DNA from: Chryseobacterium antibioticum
GTDB taxonomy: Bacteria; Bacteroidota; Bacteroidia; Flavobacteriales; Weeksellaceae
DNA: 45,414 nt
Direction of reading: 5' to 3'
Assembly: GCF_012927325.1 (NCBI RefSeq)
Contig: NZ_JABBGI010000034.1
Span: 1 to 45,414, forward strand
The position numbers and the translations under genes were made by a program. Below, piece after piece: positions 35,585 through 43,719 of this stretch. Within the stretch, counting starts at the first letter, position 1, and every line of letters starts with the position of its first letter. Below the pieces are notes generated by a model. It made no database searches. It worked only from the letters and a program-made list of their open reading frames with translations, and was not told the DNA's origin.

Positions 35585-38461
35585 TTAAAAAGTTGCATTT
35601 ATACCGAACGATATGGTCTTTAAGTACGGATATGTTGAACGAGTACTTGCTATTTCAGGATCAAAATCTTTCATTCTTTTGTCTCCTCTCAATGTAAAGT
35701 AATTTTCTAAGTTTGCATATATTCTGAATTTTTTCAATCCTATGTGGCTAATTGCTTCCTGAGGAATGGAATACCCCAAAGTAATAGACTTAATTCTGAA
35801 GTAACTTGCATCAAAAAGCCAATAATCTGAAGTGACACCTATATTTTGAGTTCCTCCTCCAGATGGCAATACCCTATGATACAAGGCATTAGGATTTGGA
35901 TTTTCAGGAGTCCATCTATTATCTAAAACGTATTGTTTTATATTGCCTCCATTGAAAAATGCCTGAGAAGATTCTTTATCCAGATATACCTTAACATTAG
36001 CTACCCCTTGCCCCACTACGTTAAGATCAAAATTTTTATATTTACCTCCTATGCTTAGACCATAGGTAAAACTTGGAACATCATTTCCTATTACTGTTCT
36101 ATCGTTCTCATTAACAACTCCATCTCCATTAATATCTACATACTTTATATCACCAGGTTGAGAAGAGCTATATAATTTAGGATATTTATTATTAATATCC
36201 TCTTGGGTTAAGAGACCAGCAGTTTTGTATCCGTAGAAATCACCAATTGAACCTCCTACTTGTGTTATCCAATAACCACTGTATAGGGGCTTGCTATTTA
36301 CAAGTGAAAGAATATCATTTTGGTTTTTAGCAAAATTAGCATTGATATAAAAGTCTCCATTTTCAAAATTTTTATTGTATCCCAAAGTAACTTCTATCCC
36401 TTTATTTTCTACATCTCCTGCATTTATTGGCGGCGCTTGGTTTCCTAATACACCTGTTTCATATTCTAATTGATTGCTCATTAATGCACCTTTTGTAAGA
36501 CGATTATATAAATCTACTGAGAAAGTGAAAGTATTACTGAATAAAGATCCATCTAGACCTATATTTTTGGTGACAATTTTTTCCCAACCTATATCCGAAA
36601 AACCAAGCTTGCCTGGTACCGCTGTCCCAACTATAACATTCCCTAGAACTGAAGAATTATTATCCATATACGTCTGACTGTCATAATAACCAATAGTATT
36701 GATAGATCCAGTGCTGCCATAAGAACCTCTTAATTTTAGTGTATTGATAAAATTTAAGCTTTTAATAAAATTCTCCTTATCTAGCCTCCAAGAAGCCATA
36801 ATCGCAGGAAAATAGCCCCATCTATTTTCTTTAGCAAAACGCGAAGATGCATCTGCCCTTATAATACCTTCTAAAAAATATTTTTCTTGATAATTATAAT
36901 TGATACGAGCGAAAGCAGACTGGAAAGCATATTGCTGAGTATTGGACCTTAATTCATCTAAGGTTCCATCAAGGGTAGTAAGAGCACTTAAAGCATGCAA
37001 TCCGTCTTTTGGTATATTAGATTTTTTACCATATATTGATCTAACTGTATAGTCTTCATAGGAAGCACCTCCCAAAACTTTAAAATAATGTGATGATATT
37101 TTTTTTTCATAACTTACCAAGACCTGAGTATTAAGTAATTCATCAGAATTCCAAGACTCAGAATAGTTATTAATCGCTCTCGAAGTTGCACCAATAGGAG
37201 CTTTAGTTAAAAAATTGTATACAGGGTTTAATGTATTTACAAAAGTGCCTGAACGATAGTTCCAGTTTGAATAGCTGATTTGAGCATCTACATTTAATCC
37301 TTCTATAGGAGTGTAGTTTGCAGATAATGCACCCATAAATTTTTGATCATTTGACTTAGAATCTCCACCCTCTATGTTATTTCTTACAGGATTGGTATTC
37401 GCAAATGTGTTATCTACTTTACCCGCATTTATAGATCCCCACCATCCATTGGATTGTCTTAATGCCATTGTAGGAGATATTCTTGCCAATTCTGTAGTAT
37501 TAATACCACCTCCTTGATCATTGATCATTTGTTTGATAAACGATATATTAGAATTTACTGTAAGTTTATCGCTTAATTTAGAGGATGTATTTGTCCTAAA
37601 AGAATATCTATCCATACCTTTTGTAGGTGATAGAGACTCCTGTTTCAAATACCCTAAACTTGCGAAATAACGAATTTTATCTCCACCTGATACATTAATC
37701 TCATTATTAAGCACATTTGCCATTTTTCTATAAGTTGCTTTATACCAGTCTGTGTTAGGGTATCTATCTGGGTCTGTACCTACAGCTGTAAGATCTATTT
37801 GCTCTTGCTTATATTGAGAAAAATAACCGACACTATTATTAGCGTTGTAATATGCTTCATTTTTTATTTTCATATATTCAACAGCACCTACATACTTAGG
37901 TAAATAAGTTGGTGTCTGATAGGCATTATACATATTATAACTTATACTCATCTTACCTCCACCACCTTTTTTGGTCTCGACAAGAATTACACCATAACCA
38001 GCTCTTGTACCATAGATAGCTGCTGAAGCATCTTTTAATATGCTTATATTTTCAACATCAGCTGGGCTTAGCCTAGAAAAATCTGCAGCACTAGAGGGAA
38101 TACCATCTATAATATAGAGTGGTGAATTACCAGCAACACTTCTTCCCCTTACATTTAAGGCAGGTACAGAACCTACATCTCCTAAAGAAGACTTAATTGT
38201 AACTCCTGGTAAAGCACCTTGTATACTCGCTGTTAAGCTTGTTGTTGGGCGATCCTGTAGTATCTTTTTATCAACAGAAACTATAGATCCAGAAACGGTT
38301 CCCTTTTTCTGTTTTCCGTATCCTATTAAAACAATTTCGTCCACATCTTTTACTTTTTTCATGATGGAGTCCGAAGGTTTGTTTTTAGTTTCCTGTGCAT
38401 CCACTAATGTTATAGATGACATTAGAACTGCACTCAAAATACAAATTGTTGCTTTTTTCAT
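35585..38461 (-). CDS. SusC/RagA-type TonB-dependent glycan importer, short N-terminus
   Basis: 958 residues. Signal peptide ending TLVDAQ, then directly a TonB-box-like VDEIVLIGYGKQKKGTVSGS and a plug domain with SIQGALPGVTI, NVRGRS, PLYIIDGIP and NISILKDASAAIYG. The 22-strand barrel ends YLKTISFGINATF. Most SusC proteins carry an ~80-residue carboxypeptidase-like domain before the TonB box; here it is missing, which makes the protein shorter than usual. With SusD it imports oligosaccharides from the surface into the periplasm. The likely promoter and GntR-type operator lie more than 500 bp upstream, implying a long leader. Confidence 0.95.
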   Translation of the reverse strand: MKKATICILSAVLMSSITLVDAQETKNKPSDSIMKKVKDVDEIVLIGYGKQKKGTVSGSIVSVDKKILQDRPTTSLTASIQGALPGVTIKSSLGDVGSVPALNVRGRSVAGNSPLYIIDGIPSSAADFSRLSPADVENISILKDASAAIYGTRAGYGVILVETKKGGGGKMSISYNMYNAYQTPTYLPKYVGAVEYMKIKNEAYYNANNSVGYFSQYKQEQIDLTAVGTDPDRYPNTDWYKATYRKMANVLNNEINVSGGDKIRYFASLGYLKQESLSPTKGMDRYSFRTNTSSKLSDKLTVNSNISFIKQMINDQGGGINTTELARISPTMALRQSNGWWGSINAGKVDNTFANTNPVRNNIEGGDSKSNDQKFMGALSANYTPIEGLNVDAQISYSNWNYRSGTFVNTLNPVYNFLTKAPIGATSRAINNYSESWNSDELLNTQVLVSYEKKISSHYFKVLGGASYEDYTVRSIYGKKSNIPKDGLHALSALTTLDGTLDELRSNTQQYAFQSAFARINYNYQEKYFLEGIIRADASSRFAKENRWGYFPAIMASWRLDKENFIKSLNFINTLKLRGSYGSTGSINTIGYYDSQTYMDNNSSVLGNVIVGTAVPGKLGFSDIGWEKIVTKNIGLDGSLFSNTFTFSVDLYNRLTKGALMSNQLEYETGVLGNQAPPINAGDVENKGIEVTLGYNKNFENGDFYINANFAKNQNDILSLVNSKPLYSGYWITQVGGSIGDFYGYKTAGLLTQEDINNKYPKLYSSSQPGDIKYVDINGDGVVNENDRTVIGNDVPSFTYGLSIGGKYKNFDLNVVGQGVANVKVYLDKESSQAFFNGGNIKQYVLDNRWTPENPNPNALYHRVLPSGGGTQNIGVTSDYWLFDASYFRIKSITLGYSIPQEAISHIGLKKFRIYANLENYFTLRGDKRMKDFDPEIASTRSTYPYLKTISFGINATF

Positions 38462-39004
38462 CTTTTATTCATTTTTATTAAAATATTATTCTATTTAAGG
38501 ATAGTTAGTTTCTTACCAATCTTTCTTGATAGATAAGATATAATAAGAAAAATCTAAAGGTCTTATATTACTCTTTGCTCTTCAAATTCTATAGAACCAA
38601 ATGACTATTTCAGTCTTGTTTTCACTTTTAAATGCAATCGCTTCTTTTTTTTACTCCCTTCACGGCCTAATATCCTTTATTGTATTGAGCAGTTTATTTT
38701 TTAATAATGCCCTTTTGTCCAAAACATTTTATTTGAGATTTAGCTTTCTAGATGAAGTTGAATTTTAAAACCATATCCATTTTACCTTTTTCCTGGCAAG
38801 AACAAAAAAATTATGACCTTCCATATTATATAATGTAAACCTCTGTTCTAGCACAATTGGAAAATATATAAATGGACACCTCCTGATGATGCACAAATAC
38901 ACTATATATTCTCTTCTTCTTTTCCTTGTCCGAGTGTGAACTAGATATTGCTATAATATTAACTCTATGTTACTCAAATGTATAGTTTTACATCACATCT
39001 CCAT
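38462..39004. other. Long leader region upstream of susC
   Basis: 543 bp without a convincing gene. The best minus-strand -7 match, TACATTTG, is at 38982-38975, giving a predicted untranslated leader of about 505 nt. No open frame of recognisable family and no standard riboswitch core was identified. The leader is AT-rich with several short T-runs. Confidence 0.35.
38975..38982 (-). promoter_or_regulatory. Candidate -7 box of susC
   Basis: TACATTTG on the minus strand fits TAnnTTTG. It lies 23 bp downstream of the composite operator, the same spacing as in the GH35 promoter. The -33 region (GTATGG) is weak, in keeping with dependence on an activator. Confidence 0.5.
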
Positions 39005-39043
39005 ACTGGTAGCCACCAGTTTTTGTACCTTTACCACCAGTTT
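39005..39043. promoter_or_regulatory. Composite GntR-type operator upstream of susC
   Basis: ACTGGT-N4-ACCAGT (39005-39020) is a perfect 6-bp inverted repeat; it is followed by TTTTG and then ACCACCAGTTT (39033-39043). CCACCAGTTT recurs with a 21-bp period (39013 and 39034). The layout matches 28265-28303 base for base in spacing. Confidence 0.65.
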
Positions 39044-39349
39044 GAAAATCATTTGAATATGTGTTATTAGAAAGCCCCCCTATAGATTGGTTATGGTTGG
39101 CAGACTTTACTTCCTGCTTTTCTACTTTTTAAGAGGAAAAAATCCGTTTAACCTATTAATTTTCTGTATTATAAGAGCGTTTTAAGTAACCTTTCTGCTA
39201 TTACCATATGTAATATTCTTCACAAAAAGAATATGTTTTACACACTTCTGTTTTATGTATTTAATAATGAAAAATAAGCCAAAGGAGATTGAAAGATATC
39301 TTTAACATCTGTGGCTTTAAAACTTTTTTTGGATTGAGAGAAGAAGAAT
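39044..39349. other. Intergenic DNA between the susC operator and the duplication
   Basis: No gene seen. AAGCCA (39276-39281) can pair with TGGCTT (39312-39317) ahead of a T-run on the plus strand, but no plus-strand gene precedes it; it could be chance. Otherwise featureless AT-rich sequence. Confidence 0.3.
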
Positions 39350-40242
39350 TATGGATAACTTATTCAACGGTTTCGTTTAAAAAAGCTACCCATATTTATT
39401 TTAATAACAGACATAATAAAACCTGTCTGCTAATATAATCACTGCTTAACTCTATAATCAGGATGCACTTTTTATGATGTGCACACCGAAAATATGATTA
39501 ATGTATAAACCGAAAACTTAAGAGTTAACTTCCCACTAATCTTTTTTCATCTATACTTAGTATCCTTTTGCTGCTTGAGCTTCTTTTAATTTTGGATTTA
39601 AATCTACCGCAATTTGAGGGTAAGGGAATCTGTAAAACTTATCAATCCATACTCTTGTTGCAACCTGTATATTTGTTATATCATAAACTGTTTTCATTAC
39701 ATTTGGAGCAATTTTCCATCTTCTAATATCATAGAATCTGTGTCCTTCATTTGCTAGTTCTATTCTTCTTTCATTTCTGATAATGTCTTTTAGGGTTTCT
39801 TTTGTTTGTGTTTTGCTAATTCCTACCATGCCTACTCTACTTCTAATTTGATCTAATACATCATAAATAGAAGGATCTGGGCCAGAAAATTCATTTCTTG
39901 CTTCGGCATATATGAGTAATACCTCTGCATAACGAATAAGCATAAAGTTATTACTTGTATTTAAGTTCTCATCTAATGAGCTATAATCAGCCATTTTTTT
40001 ATAATTATAGCCTATCTTAGACGTATTGTTTCCACCTTTACTCCATTTGAATAGTGTACTTGTCCCAAAACCTTTTAAGTAAGACCAGGGTCCATTTGGA
40101 TGCATTATACTTGCATATAAACGGGTATCTCTGTCTTTAAATTCATCTAGATAGGCGTTATTTGGATTACCATTATTATAATTTGAAGCTCTTGTAGCAT
40201 TAGAAGGGGGCGTAAATGCCGTTCCGTCTTTTTTCCAATAGG
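39350..40242 (-). repeat. 893-bp direct repeat, copy 2 (susD 3' fragment)
   Basis: A copy of 33704-34596. Homology starts at TATGGATAAC and stops sharply after CCAATAGG at 40242, where unrelated membrane-protein sequence begins. Almost no divergence, so it is recent. This looks like the leftover of a tandem duplication with a 5646-bp unit covering susCD. Confidence 0.92.
39557..40242 (-). pseudogene. SusD C-terminal fragment
   Basis: Encodes the last ~227 codons of the susD at 33911, in frame from the junction at 40242 (DGTAFTPPSNATRASN) through IIRNERRIELANEGHRFYDI to EAQAAKGY. An internal Met at 40105 could start a 182-residue product, but this lacks the signal peptide, lipid anchor and TPR core, so no function is expected. 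Confidence 0.9.
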
Positions 40243-40407
40243 AGAATTTTTTCCTGAAAGCCAGACACTCAGAATCACTAAAACAATAATTCCTAATGCT
40301 GAATAACTCAACAGTTTGGTTTCCAGAAACGGCCTTTTTGGAAATTTCATTAATAAAAACTTAGTTTTTCCTGCATTTCTTATCTTCAAAAAACGCTTCG
40401 ACCACAC
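40243..40407 (-). pseudogene. N-terminal fragment of a membrane protein, cut by the duplication
   Basis: From an ATG at 40407 or 40344 the minus strand encodes KFPKRPFLETKLLSYSALGI followed by IVLVILSVWLSGKNSP, one transmembrane segment, and then reaches the duplication junction at 40242. The rest of the gene is lost. Family not recognised. Confidence 0.45.
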
Positions 40408-40471
40408 TCAGCGTGACACTTGTCATATTAACTATTAATTTATATTGTGCCGTGTTAAGTGTAGCCGAAGT
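40394..40471. repeat. REP-like imperfect palindrome
   Basis: CTTCGACCACACTCAGCGTG near 40395 and the complement of AAGTGTAGCCGAAG near 40471 form an imperfect long stem (about 18 of 24 positions paired) around AT-rich DNA. CTTCGAC..GCTCAG-type palindromes are common between genes in this bacterial group. It lies just behind the aminotransferase and may help end or stabilise its mRNA. Confidence 0.45.
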
Positions 40472-40487
40472 ATATATTTTTTTTCAA

Positions 40488-41741
40488 TTATTTTAAAACG
40501 TTCAAAGCATTTTCAAACTTTGGAAGCATTATTTTGATCTCGTCAACCGCTAAACCTCCTACAGAAGCACGGAACCAAGGTTCAGATTTTGCTTCTCCAA
40601 ACGCTGAAAATGGAACCAATGCAACACCTGCATCATTAATCAGATAGAAAACCAAATCAGAAGAATTTCCAATTACAGAACCGTCCGGTTTTGTTTTTCC
40701 GATATAGTCCAATCTGATTGTAAGATATAAAGCTCCCATCGGCTCGATGCTTTCTACAGCTAGCCCTTTTCCTTTCAGATCCTGGATTCCACCGTGAAGA
40801 ACTTTTAAGCTTTCTTCTAGTTTTCCTTTGAAATCTTCTACGAAAACGTTTACATTTTCAGGGTTTTCATAGAACTTCGCAGTAGCTTCCTGTTCAGGCT
40901 TCGGTGCCCAGGCTCCAACGTGCGTTAACAGGGCTTTCATTTTATCTAAAATATGAGCAGGACCGAATCCCCACCCTACACGTACTCCGGTTGCTGCAAG
41001 GCATTTGGAGATACCGTCGATATAAATTGTATATTCTTTCAATTCAGGGAAAAGAGAAACCGGATCTACGTGTTCTGCGCCAAAAGTAAGATTAGAATAG
41101 ATCTGATCATACATCAGGTACAATGGTTTTTCATCTTCCTCTCTTTTTCTGTTTTCTTCCAGAACCAGTTCGCAGATAGCTGAAAGCCGCTCTTTTGTAA
41201 ACATTGTTCCTGTAGGATTCAGCGGTGAACATAGCGCTAAAAGAACTGCACCGCTTAAATGTGGTCTTAAATCATCTGCTGTCGGAAGAAAGTTATTTTC
41301 AGGGGTTGTCTTTACTTCTACTGCGTCTGCGGAAGTAAGGTAAGCATAGTGATTGTTGTTCCAAGACGGTGTAGGATACACTACTTTATCACCTTCATCT
41401 ACAATTGTTTTATACACTGCATAAATCAATGGTCTTGATCCGGAAGTAATTAAAATATCGTTTGGAGAATAATCCAGGTTCCATCTGTTTTTCAAGTCTT
41501 TGGAAACTTCTTTTCTTAAAGATAAAAGTCCGTTGGCCGGCGGATAATTCGTCAGATTATTCTGATATGCCTTCTGAATCTCCTCCTTCAGCAGTGCCGG
41601 AATAGGATATAGATTAGAATTCAGGTCACCAATAGTAAGATTGGCAATTTCCGCTCCTTTTGCTTTTAAATCATTAACTTCATTACTAATTTTTACGATT
41701 TCGGAACCAATCAGGTTCGCCGCTAATTTTGAAACTTTCAC
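40488..41741 (-). CDS. Class I/II PLP-dependent aminotransferase
   Basis: 417 residues, cytoplasmic fold-type I enzyme. NPTGT (175-179), YDQIY (211-215, PLP ring contacts), ISKCLAATGVRVGW with the PLP lysine at 246, and a C-terminal carboxylate-binding Arg in EPWFRASVGG are all present. It belongs to the aspartate/aromatic aminotransferase group; the exact amino donor cannot be told. Codon use is more GC-rich than in the sugar locus, so this looks like a resident core gene caught between mobile segments. The flanking gene relics (40243-40407; 41770-42295) suggest neighbours have been lost on both sides. Confidence 0.92.
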   Translation of the reverse strand: MKVSKLAANLIGSEIVKISNEVNDLKAKGAEIANLTIGDLNSNLYPIPALLKEEIQKAYQNNLTNYPPANGLLSLRKEVSKDLKNRWNLDYSPNDILITSGSRPLIYAVYKTIVDEGDKVVYPTPSWNNNHYAYLTSADAVEVKTTPENNFLPTADDLRPHLSGAVLLALCSPLNPTGTMFTKERLSAICELVLEENRKREEDEKPLYLMYDQIYSNLTFGAEHVDPVSLFPELKEYTIYIDGISKCLAATGVRVGWGFGPAHILDKMKALLTHVGAWAPKPEQEATAKFYENPENVNVFVEDFKGKLEESLKVLHGGIQDLKGKGLAVESIEPMGALYLTIRLDYIGKTKPDGSVIGNSSDLVFYLINDAGVALVPFSAFGEAKSEPWFRASVGGLAVDEIKIMLPKFENALNVLK

Positions 41742-41768
41742 TTTATTTTTATTTAAATTTACTAATAT

Positions 41769-41945
41769 TCGTTTTCCACGTTCATTTTCTCACGGATCTG
41801 ATCCACAGGCATCTGAGCATCAAAAAGACTTAAAAACTCCTGAGCTCTTGTAAGGTTAATCTAATTTCAGATCTTTCCTTACGTCCTCCATTTTTGCTTC
41901 TAATGATTTTAATTTATCTCTGAAATCGGCTTCAGAAGAGGTACA
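41769..41945 (-). pseudogene. Unrecognised C-terminal remnants upstream of the aminotransferase
   Basis: Two adjacent minus-strand segments in different frames look coding. SSEADFRDKLKSLEAKMEDV then RKDLKLD ends at a TAA near 41864; LTRAQEFLSLFDAQMPVDQI then REKMNVENEY ends at a TAG near 41768. Each is bounded by stops, so together they are either one frameshifted tail or two gene ends. Family not recognised. Confidence 0.35.
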
Positions 41946-41959
41946 GAGAGCTGCATGTC

Positions 41960-42295
41960 CAGTTCCCCAAGGTTTTTCTCTGTTAGTAATCAAATCATCA
42001 TAGTCAACAAAACTGTCTTTCTTTTGTTTTACCCAATGGTATTAGGCGCTTCTGTCGTCTTCCAAAATCTTCGAAATGTTCTCTCTACAAAATCAGCAGG
42101 AATTTTATCATTAATAATAAAAACAAATTTATTAAAGCCCGCATTCAAAACATCATAAAGAGAGTATTCTAGAAGGCAGCTCCCATTTAAAATATATCCA
42201 CTTGTTTGAGGTCATTATATCGGCTTCCTAATCCTCCTGATAAAAAACAATTGTTTTACTAGAAGTTTCCATCAAAGCCAAATACTGGTTTTCTT
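41960..42295 (-). pseudogene. NDP-sugar nucleotidyltransferase N-terminal remnant
   Basis: In shifting frames the minus strand gives KTIVFLSGGLGSRYNDLKQV (the nucleotide-binding G.G(S/T)R...K loop), then LLEYSLYDVLNAGFNKFVFI, then INDKIPADFVERTF, then REKPWGTGHA. This is the order of the NTP_transferase family near hexose salvage genes. At least two frameshifts; the C-terminal half is missing. It directly follows the GH109 pseudogene and may have activated the released amino sugar. Confidence 0.6.
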
Positions 42296-43646
42296 GTTTG
42301 CCATTTTCCTTTCGTAAAATCTGGTATTTCCATCACTTTTCAATTGTTCGCAATGGATTTTTCACTTAGTGGTGTTATTGAATACCAAGTAGCCAAATCA
42401 TAAACATCCAAAGGAAACTCAACATTTCTCTTAATGCATTCTATTAATGAATTAATGAGAAACCAATCCACTCCATCATGTCCGGCCCCTTCTGCCAACT
42501 TTTCATAATTCTGCCAAAGAGGATGGTCATGTTCTTTCAACAAATTATCAGTATTTTCCCATTTGTGACTATGCTTCATCATTTCTTCGAAATAGATAAA
42601 TCCTTGATTGAATTCTCCCCAGCCGAAATCTTGCCAAAGTCCTTTTGTATCTTGAATTCTGAATCCAAGATTATATGGGACGTTGTAAACTGGTATCATG
42701 TGTTAAAAGTATTGTTTCTCCATTGGCACAAACAATCTGTGTGGTTATAATATCCCCTTGCTAAAATTTGACTTTGGCATTAGGGTGATTTTCGCCACTT
42801 TTCGGATGGTGCACAATATATTCATGTAGGCCTCTTGCTTTAGAAGAAAATGAAGAAAGCCTTAACAATCTGTTTCCTCTGTTGATATCCATCATAACAG
42901 AAACTGATCCCAAACCATAAGTAGGGTATAGTTCTGCATTTCTATCTATATAGTGTTGTGTTCTCCATTTGGCTTCACTAAAGCCTTTTTCTCCAAATTC
43001 TACTCCCGAATTATAAGGCCCATCATTAAACAACACACCTCTTAAATCATGTTCGTAACCACCTTGTCCGTGTACTACCTCCCCGAACATTCCTTTTCGT
43101 ACCATATTAAGAATGGACATAACATCTCTTCGGTAACACACATTCTCAATCATAAAAATAGGGACACCCGTTTGTTCATATGTATTTACAAAGTCCCAAC
43201 AATCTTCCAGCTTTATGGCTCCACACACTTCCATGCCTACAATTTTTTCGGCTTTCATGGCTTCTATTCCTTGTATTTTGTGCCATTCCCATGGTGTTGA
43301 TACAATGACAGCATCAATTTCTTTTAGCTTTAGAAGATTTTTATAGTCGTAGTGCCCATTAGAAAATTCTTTTGCATTGGTACGGTTATTTTTGGCGAGA
43401 ATTTTTTGTGCATTGTCTAGCATCCTTCTACTTGGATCTGCAAAAGCGACAATTTCTACATCATCCCTCTTAGCTAAAATATCCAAATTACTTTGCCCAC
43501 GCATTCCTACACCAATCATCCCTTCTTACTTTTTGGGTATAGTTCTTATTATCAGAATAGGCAAATAAAGAATTGGGTAAGATTAAAGCTCCAAAGCCTG
43601 CTAAACCTACAGTTTTAATAAAATCTCTGCGATTGAATTTATTCAT
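42259..43646 (-). pseudogene. GH109 alpha-N-acetylgalactosaminidase, Tat-exported type, inactivated
   Basis: The ATG at 43646 begins MNKFNRRDFIKTVGLAGFGA, a twin-arginine signal. After a frameshift near 43520 the Gfo/Idh-type NAD-binding start MIGVGMRGQSNLDIL follows, then DAVIVSTPWEWH, EVCGAIKLEDCW, GVPIFMIENVCYRRDVMSIL and GLHEYIVHHPKSGENHPNAK. Lesions: frameshift near 43520; TAG near 42761 (after AKVKF); one-base insertion near 42700 before YNLGFRIQ; TGA near 42340 (after SIANN). The family uses bound NAD+ to cleave terminal alpha-GalNAc, as in the Elizabethkingia blood-group A enzyme. The longest intact parts are 42761-43519 and 42340-42699. Sequencing error is unlikely to explain four lesions. 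Confidence 0.85.
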
Positions 43647-43719
43647 AATTATTTTAGTATTCACAAACTAAAAAAAAACAAGTATATCGAACTCACGTTA
43701 AATATATATTACATTAGAT

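Noticed and set aside
39557..40105. Second functional SusD
   Set aside because: It lacks the signal peptide, lipobox and TPR core and is a copy of the 3' end of the susD at 33911.
42340..43519. Two separate small dehydrogenase-type genes
   Set aside because: Both frames belong to one GH109 coding sequence; the Tat signal and the linking segment are found in other frames between and before them.
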